From Phaeobacter sp. G2 (lineage in GTDB: Bacteria > Pseudomonadota > Alphaproteobacteria > Rhodobacterales > Rhodobacteraceae), in the NCBI GenBank assembly GCA_025163595.1, contig CP104102.1:1-64000 (forward strand): 64,000 nucleotides of DNA. Reading direction: 5' to 3'. Positions 8,387 through 18,221 of the stretch are shown piece by piece. The translations under genes were made by a program, and so were the position numbers. The first letter of the stretch is position 1. Each line of letters begins with the position of its first letter. Under the pieces are notes generated by a model. The model ran no database searches. It was not told the origin of the DNA and saw only the letters and a list, made by a program, of their open reading frames with translations.

Positions 8387-10754
8387 TGCAGGCACTCTTT
8401 CCACTCACGGAACAGCCCTGCTCCAAGCGGGCGGAGGTGAGTTCGCGCGGGAGAGTTACCTCGCGGAGCACCTACCGTATTTCGCGCTCGCGGATGATGA
8501 TGTCATTGTACTGCGCGAGGGCGACCTCTTGGCGACCCTGCGCCTTGATGGTCTGAACCCGATGACCAGTGAGGACGCCCGGCTCGATGCGCTCAAACGT
8601 GCGGTCGCCGCCATAGTCGCCCAGACGGGCAACGCCTTTGGCTTCTACATCCACCGCATTTCCGTGCCGCGGGATCTCGGGATGCGCCCTATCGAAGGGG
8701 ACAGCTTCGCCGCCGCGATCGACGGGCGCTGGCAGGCCCATGTCAAAGAGCTGCGCCCGGCCAAGCGCCAGCTCTATCTCAGCGTCATCCGGCGCCCCGA
8801 CATCTCCGCACGTATTCCACTCCTGCGGGCGCTGGCGCGCAAGGCCTGGGTCAAGGATCGCGCGACACGCCTGCAGGAGCTGAACGAGGTCATGGGCTTT
8901 TTCAAGGTGGCGCTTGCCTCGGCCAATCCCGTCCGCCTGACCCGCGCCGGCGGCGAATGGTTGGGCTATCTCAACACGCTGAACGCGGGCAGCTTTTCTC
9001 CCATCGCCTTTGGTCAGAGCGCCCTGCCCCTCTCGCATACCTTGAGCAACTGCCGCGCGACCTTTGATGGCGACGTCGTCACCCTGACCGACGCCGTGAC
9101 CGGTCGCGTCAAATACGGCGCGCTTTTCTCGATGAAATCCTATCCAGCGCTCACGGACGTCACGCTCCTCGACGCGCTCGACCTGCCCCTCGACATCGTA
9201 CTGACGAACTCCTTCAGCCCGATCCCGAACAACATCATGGCCGAACGCATCCAGCGGATCATCCGCCAGATGCATGCCTCCGACGATGCCGCCGTCTCCC
9301 TGCGCGAACAGCTCGGACAAGCCGCCGACGACCAGGAGGCGGGACGGATCGCTTTCGGAGACCATCACCTCTCCATCGCGGTCTATGCCCCGGACCGCGA
9401 CACGCTCGAGCGCGCCGCCGCCCAGATCAAGCGCGTGGGCCAAGAGATCATGTCGGTGATCGTGCGCGAGAACATGGCGTTGAAAGCGACGTATTTCGCG
9501 CAATCGCCCGGCAATTTCGGCTACCGGGCGCGCAAGACGCCGATCTCCTCGATTAACTTCGCCGACTTCGCAGCCCTACATGGCAGCGTCGAGGGGCGCA
9601 GGCCTGACCAGTCGCCTTGGGGCGAGACTATCTCTGTGCTGCCCACGGTCGGCACCTCGGGCTACCGTTTCAACTTCCATGAGGCAGGCAGCCCCGGCAA
9701 GGAACCGACCGTTGGCCACACCCTCGTCCTGGGTCGGACCGGCACCGGCAAGACGCTGACCACCGCCTTCCTTGCGGCTCAGGCGCAGCGGGTCGGCGCG
9801 CGCCTGTTCTTTTTCGACAAAGATCGCGGCCTCGAAATGGCGGTCCGCGCCCTTGGCGGCCGCTATAACGAAATCCGGGCCGGTGTTCCCACGGGCTTGA
9901 ACCCTCTCGATACCGAAATCGACGAACGTGGCCGCGCCTGGCTCTCGGATTGGCTGGCGACGCTTCTCACACGCAATGGAACCCTCACGGGCGAGCAGTC
10001 ACGACACATCCAGAGCGCGGTCTCGCAAAATGCCCATGCCGAGGGCTCGCTCCGGCGCTTCGCGAGTTTCGAGACCTTGTTTCAGTCGCTCGATGACGAT
10101 GGCGAGCTACAGTCCTGCGTCGCCGAATGGGCCCCGGGCGGGCGCTATGGCTGGGTCTTCGATGAGCCGGAACAGGGTGCCGGGCTTGAACTGGCCTCGG
10201 ACATCATCGGGTTTGATATGACCGAGATCCTCGACATGACCACCGAGCGCATGGCCGTGCTCTCCTACATCTTCCGCCAGATCGAACGCGTGGTCGAAGA
10301 CCGCCGCCCCACCATCATCGTGCTCGACGAAGCCTGGAAGCTCTTGGACGATCCGTATTTCGGGGCGCGGCTGGAAAACTGGCTGGTGACGCTCAGGAAG
10401 ATGAACTGCGTCGTGATCATGATGACGCAGTATCCGAGCCAGTTGCGCGACAGCCGCGTGGGCAAGACCATCGTCGAGACGGTCCCTACCCAGATCCTCT
10501 TCCCGAACGATCGCGCCACCGTCTCGGATTATGACTTCCTGCGCGTGAACGCCAAGGAGGCGGCGCTTCTCGTCCAGCCCACCATCGGCCAGCGCATCGC
10601 CCTTGTGCGCTCGGCGGGCGACAGCGTCTTCGTCGACGCCGATCTTTCCGCCCTCGACGACCTCCTCCCCATCCTTGGCGGCGGCGCCACTGGCGAAGCC
10701 CGCGTGCCCGCCGATTGGCGCGCCAATCCCGATTTCTGGAGACATGTGATATGA
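8376..10754 (+). CDS. virB4: VirB4-like T4SS ATPase
   Basis: 792-residue CagE/TrbE/VirB4 ATPase that powers pilus and channel assembly at the inner membrane. Walker A GRTGTGKT is at residues 453-460 and Walker B IIVLDEAWKLL near 645. The N-terminal CagE domain is intact. I place the start at TTG 8376 because GGAGG lies 8 nt upstream; in-frame ATG 8361 is the alternative. It overlaps virB3 by 11 nt, and ATGA joins it to the lipoprotein gene. Confidence 0.95.
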   Translation: MALDAGTLSTHGTALLQAGGGEFARESYLAEHLPYFALADDDVIVLREGDLLATLRLDGLNPMTSEDARLDALKRAVAAIVAQTGNAFGFYIHRISVPRDLGMRPIEGDSFAAAIDGRWQAHVKELRPAKRQLYLSVIRRPDISARIPLLRALARKAWVKDRATRLQELNEVMGFFKVALASANPVRLTRAGGEWLGYLNTLNAGSFSPIAFGQSALPLSHTLSNCRATFDGDVVTLTDAVTGRVKYGALFSMKSYPALTDVTLLDALDLPLDIVLTNSFSPIPNNIMAERIQRIIRQMHASDDAAVSLREQLGQAADDQEAGRIAFGDHHLSIAVYAPDRDTLERAAAQIKRVGQEIMSVIVRENMALKATYFAQSPGNFGYRARKTPISSINFADFAALHGSVEGRRPDQSPWGETISVLPTVGTSGYRFNFHEAGSPGKEPTVGHTLVLGRTGTGKTLTTAFLAAQAQRVGARLFFFDKDRGLEMAVRALGGRYNEIRAGVPTGLNPLDTEIDERGRAWLSDWLATLLTRNGTLTGEQSRHIQSAVSQNAHAEGSLRRFASFETLFQSLDDDGELQSCVAEWAPGGRYGWVFDEPEQGAGLELASDIIGFDMTEILDMTTERMAVLSYIFRQIERVVEDRRPTIIVLDEAWKLLDDPYFGARLENWLVTLRKMNCVVIMMTQYPSQLRDSRVGKTIVETVPTQILFPNDRATVSDYDFLRVNAKEAALLVQPTIGQRIALVRSAGDSVFVDADLSALDDLLPILGGGATGEARVPADWRANPDFWRHVI

Positions 10755-10960
10755 GTTCAAAACCCCTCCTGGCGCTTTGCGCTGCCGCAAGCCTGCTGTC
10801 GGCTTGCGAAAAGTACACCGAGAAAACCTCGCCCTGCTTCGGTCGCAATGGCGAGCCGCAGGTGACCCGGTCCGCGCTTTCCTTCTCGACCATGGGCGCA
10901 GCGGTTCAGGAGACGGCCAAGCCCGACTGCACCTTCGAGCCCCTGCCCCGTCCGGAATGA
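10751..10960 (+). CDS. VirB7-like small lipoprotein
   Basis: 69 residues with a lipoprotein signal peptide: LCAAASLLSAC, lipobox LSAC with the lipidated Cys at position 19. The mature part carries two further Cys residues. Size, lipobox and position inside the virB operon suggest the outer-membrane lipoprotein that stabilises VirB9, although it is not alignable by eye to VirB7. It is coupled by ATGA overlaps on both sides. Confidence 0.72.
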   Translation: MSSKPLLALCAAASLLSACEKYTEKTSPCFGRNGEPQVTRSALSFSTMGAAVQETAKPDCTFEPLPRPE

Positions 10961-12063
10961 ACCGCGCCGCGATCATATCCGTCGGGCTCTGCCTCGGCGC
11001 CCTGCCCGCGCATGCCCAGGGCGTGCCGACGCAGGACAATTCCGCGATCGGCCGCGCCATCGCGCGGGTAACGGCGCTCGCCGAGGATCTGAGTGTCCAG
11101 CAGGACAAGGACCGCACCGAATCCACGCTGGCCGATGTGCAGGCCGACCAGCTCCGCGTGCTCGAGGAGATGACGGCCGCGATCACCGGTCCCGGCTTCG
11201 ATATCCGCGCGCTCGAGGGCAATGCGGATCTCGAAGTGGCGGCAGTCTATCCCAATACAGATGCGAGCCCGATGAACAGCCGCCTCTTCGGCGAGGGCCG
11301 CGAGACCGTCGAGATGATGATCGTCGAGGTCGCGGGCGAATTCGCGGGCGCGCCCGGTGTGGCCCGCGCCGGGCTCTCGGCCACCCAGTGGCGCTGCCTT
11401 TTCCAGGCCCTGATTAAACAGGAAAGCCGCTTCAACGTCGCCGCTGAAAGCCCGGTCGGCGCCTATGGGTTAACCCAGCTCATGCCCGGCACTGCCTCCG
11501 ATCTCGGCGTTGACCGCTATGACGTAAAGGACAACCTGCGCGGCGGTGCACGCTACATTACGACCCAGCTCAACCGCTTCGGCAACATCCCCCATGCACT
11601 TGCGGCCTATAACGCGGGGCCGGGCCGGGTCATCGAATATGGTGGCGTGCCGCCATTTGCCGAGACCCAAGGCTATGTGCGCAACATCTCGAAATTCTAC
11701 AACGAATACCTGGCTGTCGTGGGTGGCGCCGATGCGCTCGGTACGCTCTCGCCCTCGGACTTTGCCCTGGCCGAATATGCCAGCATCGCGGAGGCGGGCG
11801 TTTATTACGCCGCCGACAGTTCGGCGACCACTGAACAGGTCATCAATCGCCTCCGCGCAATCATCCTGCAGATCGATGCTCAGCCCAATGCCAAGGCGGC
11901 CTGGGAGCTCAACACCTACGCCAAGGCCGAGATCGGCCGCATCCTCAACCTCCGCGTCCGACTCATGGCCGCCAACCAGCAGCGTGAGGCGGCCTACGCG
12001 CAACACCTTGTCGCCGACCGGCTGGCCGAGCGCGACTTCATGCAGATGGGAGTTCCTGAATGA
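10957..12063 (+). CDS. VirB5-like protein with embedded lytic transglycosylase domain
   Basis: 368 residues with a signal peptide (ends ALPAHAQ). The middle is a complete SLT domain: LIKQESRFNVAAESPVGAYG, TQLMPGTA and [17 protein letters not shown]. The flanks look like the next gene, a VirB5-like protein. Both mature proteins begin with GVPT and a helical segment, and the C-terminal parts align (KAAWELNTYAKAEIGRIL here, KAAVDLNTRVTAELGIIL there). It therefore reads as a VirB5 homologue with VirB1 inserted. It is the second transglycosylase of this cluster. It overlaps both neighbours by 4 nt. Confidence 0.85.
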   Translation: MNRAAIISVGLCLGALPAHAQGVPTQDNSAIGRAIARVTALAEDLSVQQDKDRTESTLADVQADQLRVLEEMTAAITGPGFDIRALEGNADLEVAAVYPNTDASPMNSRLFGEGRETVEMMIVEVAGEFAGAPGVARAGLSATQWRCLFQALIKQESRFNVAAESPVGAYGLTQLMPGTASDLGVDRYDVKDNLRGGARYITTQLNRFGNIPHALAAYNAGPGRVIEYGGVPPFAETQGYVRNISKFYNEYLAVVGGADALGTLSPSDFALAEYASIAEAGVYYAADSSATTEQVINRLRAIILQIDAQPNAKAAWELNTYAKAEIGRILNLRVRLMAANQQREAAYAQHLVADRLAERDFMQMGVPE

Positions 12064-12827
12064 GAAGACTTCTCCTGACCGTAGCCGCGGTCACCACGTT
12101 CGGACTCTCCGAGCCCGCTATGGCCCAGGGCGTGCCGACCTTCGATGGATCGCAGCTTGGCCAACTCGTGGCGCAGCTCGAGCACATGGCTGAGGACTTG
12201 AACGTCCAGATGCAGCAACTCGCCACCATGCGGCTGGAGTTGGAAACCCAGCTGTCGCAGCTGACGAACCTCGAAGCGCAACTGACCTCGCTCATTGAAG
12301 GCAGCGGGCTCGGCGAACTCTTCGCCACGGTCGAAGAATTCCGAGCGCTGCGCGGCAAGCTGATCGCGCCCCTCAATACCGCACAGTCGCTGGCAAGCGG
12401 CGATTTTCTCAGCGGCTTCAATCCCGGCGCGGAACTCACAGCCTCGGTCGAGCGGGTTTTGTCTGGCAGCGGTTTCACCTCGGAGCGCCTGAGCACGCTC
12501 TCAGGCTCCGATCAGCCCGCCGACAACCGCATCGCCACCTCAGCCGGGGCCAGTGCCATGCTGTCGGTCGCAGCGCAGGAAAGCCATGAAGAGGCAGGCC
12601 AGAGCCTCGAACGGCTCGAGACCATGGTCGGGCTCATCGACGATCAGGACGGGCTGAAAGCCGCCGTCGATCTCAACACCCGCGTCACCGCCGAGCTTGG
12701 CATCATCCTGACCCAGATCTGGCGGCTGGAGGCGGCACAAGGCGTCAGTGCCGGCCAGCTCGGCGTCGTCGATGCCGCGACACTGGCGGACGAGCGCAAG
12801 TTCCGCTCGATGGCGGTGGATCCATGA
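12060..12827 (+). CDS. virB5: VirB5-like minor pilus protein
   Basis: 255 residues. A signal peptide ends SEPAMAQ. The mature protein is largely helical and coiled-coil rich (LEHMAEDLNVQMQQLATMRLE), as in VirB5/TrbJ proteins found at the pilus tip. The C-terminus resembles that of the preceding SLT fusion, so the two probably arose by duplication. ATGA overlaps occur at both ends. Confidence 0.78.
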   Translation: MRRLLLTVAAVTTFGLSEPAMAQGVPTFDGSQLGQLVAQLEHMAEDLNVQMQQLATMRLELETQLSQLTNLEAQLTSLIEGSGLGELFATVEEFRALRGKLIAPLNTAQSLASGDFLSGFNPGAELTASVERVLSGSGFTSERLSTLSGSDQPADNRIATSAGASAMLSVAAQESHEEAGQSLERLETMVGLIDDQDGLKAAVDLNTRVTAELGIILTQIWRLEAAQGVSAGQLGVVDAATLADERKFRSMAVDP

Positions 12828-13261
12828 GGCAAACCATGACCCACAGCTTGGCACCAGTTCTATCTCTTGGTCTCGCCGCGTTTGTCGTGGCCGCCCTACC
12901 AAGTATTGCGTTGGCCCAAAATCCGACCACGCAGGTCTCGGGTGACACACCCTTCAACTCGATGGCCATCGCGCGGGACGAGGCCGACGCATGCCGTGTC
13001 CCGAAACCGCCCATCGATCTCGCCGAGACCGCCTATCTCCGCAACGGCTACCGCGCGATCCTGCGCATCCTGATCGCCGAGGAAGCGCTTACCTCAGAAA
13101 CCTGCACCTGCCTGCTGGATCAGTTCACCTGGGAACAGGCGCTCACCGCCCTGCCCCGGTTCCAGACCTCGGACAACCCACGCCTGCCATTCAAGGTGCT
13201 CGATCTCTACGCGCAGGCCGACGCGCTCGAGGCGCAAGTTGTGGAGGCCTGTGCGGAGTAG
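12824..13261 (+). CDS. exported hypothetical protein within virB operon
   Basis: 145 residues with a signal peptide (LSLGLAAFVVAALPSIALAQ). The mature part has Cys residues in ADACRVPKPP and TCTCLLDQ and in the last residues VEACAE. I know no family. GAGGC upstream of ATG 12836 makes that a competing start. It lies between virB5 and virB6 where some T4SS loci encode an entry-exclusion or channel-accessory protein; that role is only a positional guess. Confidence 0.7.
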   Translation: MRQTMTHSLAPVLSLGLAAFVVAALPSIALAQNPTTQVSGDTPFNSMAIARDEADACRVPKPPIDLAETAYLRNGYRAILRILIAEEALTSETCTCLLDQFTWEQALTALPRFQTSDNPRLPFKVLDLYAQADALEAQVVEACAE

Positions 13262-14275
13262 ATGGGGGTCATTCGCGACATCCTGAGCCAGGTCGACGCC
13301 GCGGTAGATACCGTGGCGCAGGACGGCTTTGTCTCCTCGGCGGGTGCTGTCGGCGACGTGATCTCCGCCGGAGCCGCGCTCCTTGTCGTGCTTCTCGGGA
13401 TCAACGCGGTCATGCAACTCCGCCCCCTGCCCTTCGGTACCGGTTTTGCCTTCGGGATGAAGATTGCGCTCGTGGGGATCTTCGCGCAGAGCTGGGATAA
13501 TTTCAGCGTCATCTATGACATCGTCACGCGGGTGCCCGATTCAGTTGGCGCCTCGATCCTCGCGCTCACCGGCTCGGGCGACGAGGCCGGGGTTTATGAG
13601 AGCCTCGACAACATGGTCGCCCGTATCACCGCCTATGGCGACACGATCGGGGACCGCGCGGGCTGGGTTTTCGGGGCGGTCCTGGGTGCCATCTTCTTCG
13701 TCCTTTCCGCCGTCTTCGCCGCCGTCACCGCCGGGATCATCGCCTTCGCCCGCATCGTCTTCGCGCTGATGATCGTGATCGCCCCCTTCATGATCGTGAC
13801 CTCGCTCTTCAAACCGACCCAATCCCTCTTCGAGGCCTGGACCCGCGCCACCATCGGCTACGCGCTCATGCCCGTCGCCGCCGCAGGCGCTGCGGGCATC
13901 ATCGTCGCCATCGCCGAGGCCATCGGGGACGCGTCCGCCGATCCGGGCGATGTTGAAACCGTCAGCCTCATCCTGCCCTTCCTCGTGATCCTGATCCTCA
14001 GCGCCGGGATCATGGCCTCGGTGCCCTACATCGCCTCCAACCTCACAGGCGTCGTCGGCATTGCATCCAATGCCGTGGGACTGACCGGCCTTGCACGTCA
14101 GGGGTTCGTGAACACGCGGGAGTATGGCACCGGCACCACTTCGCGCCTCGTCACCGGCAAGTCTCCACACGAGCTGAACCAGATGGCGAACGCAGGTGTG
14201 GTCAAAACCGGCGAGATGATCCGGCAAAGCCCCGGCGCGCTTCTCTCCGCCGCCAAGGCCTTCCGCAAACCCTGA
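13262..14275 (+). CDS. virB6: VirB6/TrbL-like polytopic channel protein
   Basis: 337 residues with about six hydrophobic spans, including ISAGAALLVVLLGINAVM and IVFALMIVIAPFMIVTSLF. The pattern is that of the VirB6/TrbL inner-membrane channel component. The ATG starts immediately after the previous stop codon. The C-terminal tail is soluble, as in the family. Confidence 0.9.
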   Translation: MGVIRDILSQVDAAVDTVAQDGFVSSAGAVGDVISAGAALLVVLLGINAVMQLRPLPFGTGFAFGMKIALVGIFAQSWDNFSVIYDIVTRVPDSVGASILALTGSGDEAGVYESLDNMVARITAYGDTIGDRAGWVFGAVLGAIFFVLSAVFAAVTAGIIAFARIVFALMIVIAPFMIVTSLFKPTQSLFEAWTRATIGYALMPVAAAGAAGIIVAIAEAIGDASADPGDVETVSLILPFLVILILSAGIMASVPYIASNLTGVVGIASNAVGLTGLARQGFVNTREYGTGTTSRLVTGKSPHELNQMANAGVVKTGEMIRQSPGALLSAAKAFRKP

Positions 14276-14292
14276 TTTGAAAGACGACCACT

Positions 14293-14973
14293 TTGAAGAA
14301 GACTGTAACCAGTTCCTCCGCGCCTGACCGCGACGCTTTCGAGGCGGATTTCATCTACGGGCCAAGGCGGCGCGAGCGTTTCGCCTGGTTTGTCGCGGCG
14401 GCCGGCGTGCTGGTTGGCGTCGCAGGCATGGTCTCTGGCGCGAGCCTCTTTCCGCTGAAAACGACCGAGACCTTCGTCGTCGTGGTCGACAAGGAAACCG
14501 GCGAGATGGATCGGGTCGCCGCTGTCCAGGCCCTGACGCTCTCGGAAAGCGACGCCATCATTCAGGCCAATCTCGTGGCCTATGTGGATGATCGGGAAAC
14601 CTATGACCTGACCGATGGCGAGCAGCGCATCAACTCGGTGCTGGACCGCTCGGATGGCGATGCCGCCCGCACTTTGCGCGATCTCTGGTCCTCTACCAAT
14701 GAGGACTACCCTATCACTGTGTATGGCCGCGACGCCAAGATCGAGGTGGTGATCAAATCGGTGAACCAGATCGAGCGCGGCGTGGCCCAGGTCCGCTTCA
14801 CCCGCACGCTGCGCCGCCCCCGCGACACCCGCACCGTGACCCGGTCTTACGTCGCCACCGTCGGCTACGACTTCCAACCCGAAACCCGCCAGCGCCTTCA
14901 GGACGTCTGGGCCAACCCCTTAGGCTTCGTGGTGACCTCTTACCGCGTCGACGCCGAGACCCTGGAGAACTGA
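14293..14973 (+). CDS. virB8: VirB8-like bitopic inner-membrane protein
   Basis: 226 residues with a TTG start. A short cytoplasmic N-terminus, a single span near residues 33-52 (FAWFVAAAGVLVGVAGMVSG) and a periplasmic NTF2-like domain match VirB8, the assembly scaffold of the inner-membrane complex. RFTRTLRRP and NPLGFVVTSYRVD are typical C-terminal motifs. Confidence 0.9.
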   Translation: MKKTVTSSSAPDRDAFEADFIYGPRRRERFAWFVAAAGVLVGVAGMVSGASLFPLKTTETFVVVVDKETGEMDRVAAVQALTLSESDAIIQANLVAYVDDRETYDLTDGEQRINSVLDRSDGDAARTLRDLWSSTNEDYPITVYGRDAKIEVVIKSVNQIERGVAQVRFTRTLRRPRDTRTVTRSYVATVGYDFQPETRQRLQDVWANPLGFVVTSYRVDAETLEN

Positions 14974-14978
14974 TCCCC

Positions 14979-15713
14979 ATGAAATCCTTCCCCGCGCTCC
15001 TCACCACTTTTCTCCTAGCGCTTGCCATTCCTATTGTCGCCCTCGCCGAGGCCACGCCGCAAGGCGGGTCGCTCGATATCCGCATCCGCACCGCCGTCTA
15101 TAATGAAAACCAGGTCTATCGGATCGAAACCGATCTTCGGCATTCGACGACGATACATTTCGGGGCGGGAGAACGCTTTGAGGCCGTGATCGTCGGTGAC
15201 ACCGAAAGCTTCCAGGTCGATCCAATCCCGGAGCTCGGCAATGTGCTGACGATCAAGCCGCATGTGGCGCAGGCCTCGACCAACATGACCGTCATCACCA
15301 ACCGTCGCACCTATTCCTTCCACCTGCGCGAGGGCTCGATCCCGAACCGCACCGGCATGTTCTTCGAAGTCCGCTTCCGCTACCCCGACGAAGAACGCCG
15401 TGCGGCGGGTGCCACCCAGCCCAAAGGCTTCGAGGCGCCGAGGAACTACAACTACCGCGTCTCGGGCGAAGGGGATTTCCGCCCCAGCCATATCTATGAC
15501 GACGGGCGCTATACGTATTTCGTGTTCCCGGAAAACGCCCGTCAGCCCGCCCTCTTCAAGGCCGATGACCAGGGTCGCGAACGCACGGTGAACTGGACCC
15601 AGCAAGGCAACACGGTCCGGGTGCTCGGGGTGAACACCTATTGGACGCTGCGCATTGGCGATGAGGCGATCTGCGCCTGGCGCGACGAGAGCGCCATCTA
15701 TGTGAGCAACTGA
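14979..15713 (+). CDS. virB9: VirB9-like outer-membrane complex protein
   Basis: 244 residues with a signal peptide (LLTTFLLALAIPIVALAEA). VirB9 features are the TNMTVITNRRTYSFHL segment and the C-terminal beta domain (YDDGRYTYFVFP, LRIGDEAICAW). Together with VirB7 and VirB10 it forms the outer-membrane core. It starts 5 nt after virB8. Confidence 0.92.
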   Translation: MKSFPALLTTFLLALAIPIVALAEATPQGGSLDIRIRTAVYNENQVYRIETDLRHSTTIHFGAGERFEAVIVGDTESFQVDPIPELGNVLTIKPHVAQASTNMTVITNRRTYSFHLREGSIPNRTGMFFEVRFRYPDEERRAAGATQPKGFEAPRNYNYRVSGEGDFRPSHIYDDGRYTYFVFPENARQPALFKADDQGRERTVNWTQQGNTVRVLGVNTYWTLRIGDEAICAWRDESAIYVSN

Positions 15714-15715
15714 CC

Positions 15716-17158
15716 ATGGCCGATCAAACCCCTCCCGATCTTCAGGACCGCCTCGATCAATTCAGCCAGCGCGGCAAATCCAAACGCCGGGGCAACGGCC
15801 TCGGGGTCGGCGCACTCGCCGCTGCCCTCGCCCTCGGCGGGGCCGGGGTCGCGTATTTCCTGGCCACCGGTCTGCAGGAGGGCGACAGCGCACTCGAGAC
15901 CTCCGATGTCGAGACCTTCCAGGACCGCCGCCCCGGCACCGGCGGGCGGCTGGAGTTCCCGCCCGATGAGACCGAGCAACGGGTCAACGATGCGCTGATT
16001 GCCGTGGAGGAAGCGCTTGATGTGCCCGCCGCCCCTGCCCCGGAACCGAGCGCCGAAGTGCTGGCCGAGATCGCCAAGCTCCGCGAGGCCCTCGCCGCCA
16101 GCCAGGCCGCGCGCAACTCGGAAATCCAGTCCGCCGTCGCGGACCTGCGCGAGGCCTTCGATGACCGGAAGGCGGCCCTTGAAGCCACACTGGCCGCCAA
16201 GGAAACCGAGCTGGCCAACCTGCAGCGCCAGACCGAGACCCGCATCGAGGGGCTGCAGGCCATGCTTGATGCCGAGAGGGCGCAGCGCGAGGGGCTTGAG
16301 GCCGAGCTCGACCGCGAGGGGTTGATCGCCGATCAGCGTCTGCTCGAAGAGCGCCGCCGTCAGGAAGAGGAGCAGCGCCTGCGCGAGGCCGAGCGGGTTG
16401 CCGAGGAGCTTCTGACCGCGCAGATCAAATCCCCCGCAGTGGTCTATGCCGACGGTCCGCGGGGTGGCCAAAGTGGCGCGGCGGTGGCCGATCCGGCGAC
16501 CGCTGGAACCGGGGGGCCGGTGCTCTCGGGCAATGAAGCGTTCCTGCAAAGCGCGCGCCCACTCGAAGTGCAGGAGGCCGCCCGCCTCACCCATCCCGAA
16601 CGCACGCTGACCCAAGGGTCCGTCATCCAGGCGGCGCTCCAGACCGCCATCAACAGCGATCTGCCCGGCTCAGTCGTCGCGGTCGTCTCTGAGCCGGTTC
16701 CGGCGTTTTCCGGGGACCGGATCCTGATCCCCCGTGGGTCCCGCCTTTTTGGCCAATACCGCTCCGGCATCGAGATGCACCAGAAGCGCATCCTGATCCT
16801 CTGGACCCGCGTGCTGACACCGGACGGCACCTCGATGGAAATCGCCGCCGTGGGCGGGGACCAGCTTGGCCGCTCGGGCCTCACCGGTCTCGTCGACACC
16901 AAGTTCGCCGAGCGCTTCGCCGGGGCGGCGCTGATTTCCGTGATCGGGGCGGCGCCTACTGTGGCGGCCGAGAGCGCCAACAACGAAACCACAAGCATCG
17001 TCCTGGGCGATGTCGGCAGCGACCTGCAGGACGCTGTCGGCTCGGTAATCGCAGACCAGGTGTCGATCGCGCCGACGATCTATGTCGATCAGGGCGCCTC
17101 GGTCACCGTGCTCGTGGACCGGGATGTGGTGATCTACGGGGGTTCCGGTTCACAATGA
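15716..17158 (+). CDS. virB10: VirB10-like channel scaffold
   Basis: 480 residues. A cytoplasmic start is followed by one span near residues 33-52, a long charged coiled-coil stretch (about 115-235) and the TrbI/VirB10 domain: RTLTQGSVIQAALQTAINSDLPG region, IPRGSRLFGQY, a hydrophobic antenna-like segment and VTVLVDRDVVIYG at the end. It spans both membranes and gates the channel. It follows virB9 by 2 nt. Confidence 0.93.
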   Translation: MADQTPPDLQDRLDQFSQRGKSKRRGNGLGVGALAAALALGGAGVAYFLATGLQEGDSALETSDVETFQDRRPGTGGRLEFPPDETEQRVNDALIAVEEALDVPAAPAPEPSAEVLAEIAKLREALAASQAARNSEIQSAVADLREAFDDRKAALEATLAAKETELANLQRQTETRIEGLQAMLDAERAQREGLEAELDREGLIADQRLLEERRRQEEEQRLREAERVAEELLTAQIKSPAVVYADGPRGGQSGAAVADPATAGTGGPVLSGNEAFLQSARPLEVQEAARLTHPERTLTQGSVIQAALQTAINSDLPGSVVAVVSEPVPAFSGDRILIPRGSRLFGQYRSGIEMHQKRILILWTRVLTPDGTSMEIAAVGGDQLGRSGLTGLVDTKFAERFAGAALISVIGAAPTVAAESANNETTSIVLGDVGSDLQDAVGSVIADQVSIAPTIYVDQGASVTVLVDRDVVIYGGSGSQ

Positions 17159-17237
17159 AAAATGAGCATCTGGTTTCGCGTTCGAGCCGCGGGCGAGAGG
17201 CAGCGAAACAAGATTCAATATTACCGGAACCAACGAA

Positions 17238-18221
17238 ATGATGGATCAGGCATCGCCAGCCTCATACCTCGAGCGTTATCTCGACCCGTTCCGCGATCTC
17301 CTGCGGCGTGACGACGTGGTCGAGATCGCGATCAACCCCGACGGCAAGGTCTGGCTCGAGGTCGCGGGGGATGCCACCATGCGCCACGAAGGTCAGACCG
17401 TGGATCGGACCACAGCCCTCAACATGGCCCAGACCATCGTCGGCGATGCCAAGGCCCGCGTCTCTGAAAAGAACCCACTCGTCTCCGGCAAGGTGGAATA
17501 TGCGGGCCGCCCCCTTCGGGTCCAGGTCGCCGTGCCGCCCGCCATCGATCTCGGCGCTTCGATCACCATTCGCCTCTTCGCCTCGGGCAGCGTCCGGGAC
17601 TACGCCCCCACCTATCTCTTCGGCAAGGCGGTCTCACTCGATGCACTCCGCGCCGAGAAGATGAAGAACATCGCCAGTCTTGCCGAAGAGAACCTCGAAG
17701 CTGCTCTGCAAACCCTTGTCGAGGCGCGTCTCAACGTCCTGATCAGCGGTGGTACCTCGACTGGCAAGACCACCTTTGCCCGGCATCTTCTGACGCATAT
17801 CAGTGAACACGAACGCTTGATCACCATCGAGGACGCCTTCGAGCTATTCCCCGCCCAACCGAACACCGTCGCCCTCCTGGCCGACCGCGGAACCGGTTCG
17901 CAACGCAGCGCCAACGCCCTCCTACAGGCCTCCCTCCGCATGCGACCCGATCGGATCATCGTTGGCGAGCTACGCGGCGCCGAGGCCCTGACTTATCTCG
18001 AAGCGATCAACACCGGCCATGGCGGATCGGTCTCGACCATCCACGCGGAAACCGCAGAACTCGCCATCGACCGGCTTGCGATCATGGTGCTGCAGGCTGG
18101 CACACCGCTGACCTTCGCCGAAGTGCGCGAATACATCCGGAAATCCATCGATGTGATCGTCCAGCTCGGGCGGGCCGAGGGGAAGCGGGGGATTACGGAG
18201 TTCTATCTGCCGGGAAGGTGA
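17238..18221 (+). CDS. virB11: VirB11-like secretion ATPase
   Basis: 327-residue hexameric traffic ATPase. It has Walker A GGTSTGKT at residues 171-178, an Asp box in LITIEDAFEL, Walker B MRPDRIIVGELRG and a His box GHGGSVSTIHA. It is the last gene of the virB run, separated from virB10 by 79 nt, in which no gene is seen. Two ATG codons (17238, 17241) are possible starts. Confidence 0.95.
   Translation: MMDQASPASYLERYLDPFRDLLRRDDVVEIAINPDGKVWLEVAGDATMRHEGQTVDRTTALNMAQTIVGDAKARVSEKNPLVSGKVEYAGRPLRVQVAVPPAIDLGASITIRLFASGSVRDYAPTYLFGKAVSLDALRAEKMKNIASLAEENLEAALQTLVEARLNVLISGGTSTGKTTFARHLLTHISEHERLITIEDAFELFPAQPNTVALLADRGTGSQRSANALLQASLRMRPDRIIVGELRGAEALTYLEAINTGHGGSVSTIHAETAELAIDRLAIMVLQAGTPLTFAEVREYIRKSIDVIVQLGRAEGKRGITEFYLPGR

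Noticed and set aside
8472..9503. 343-codon open frame on the minus strand
   Set aside because: Shadow of virB4.
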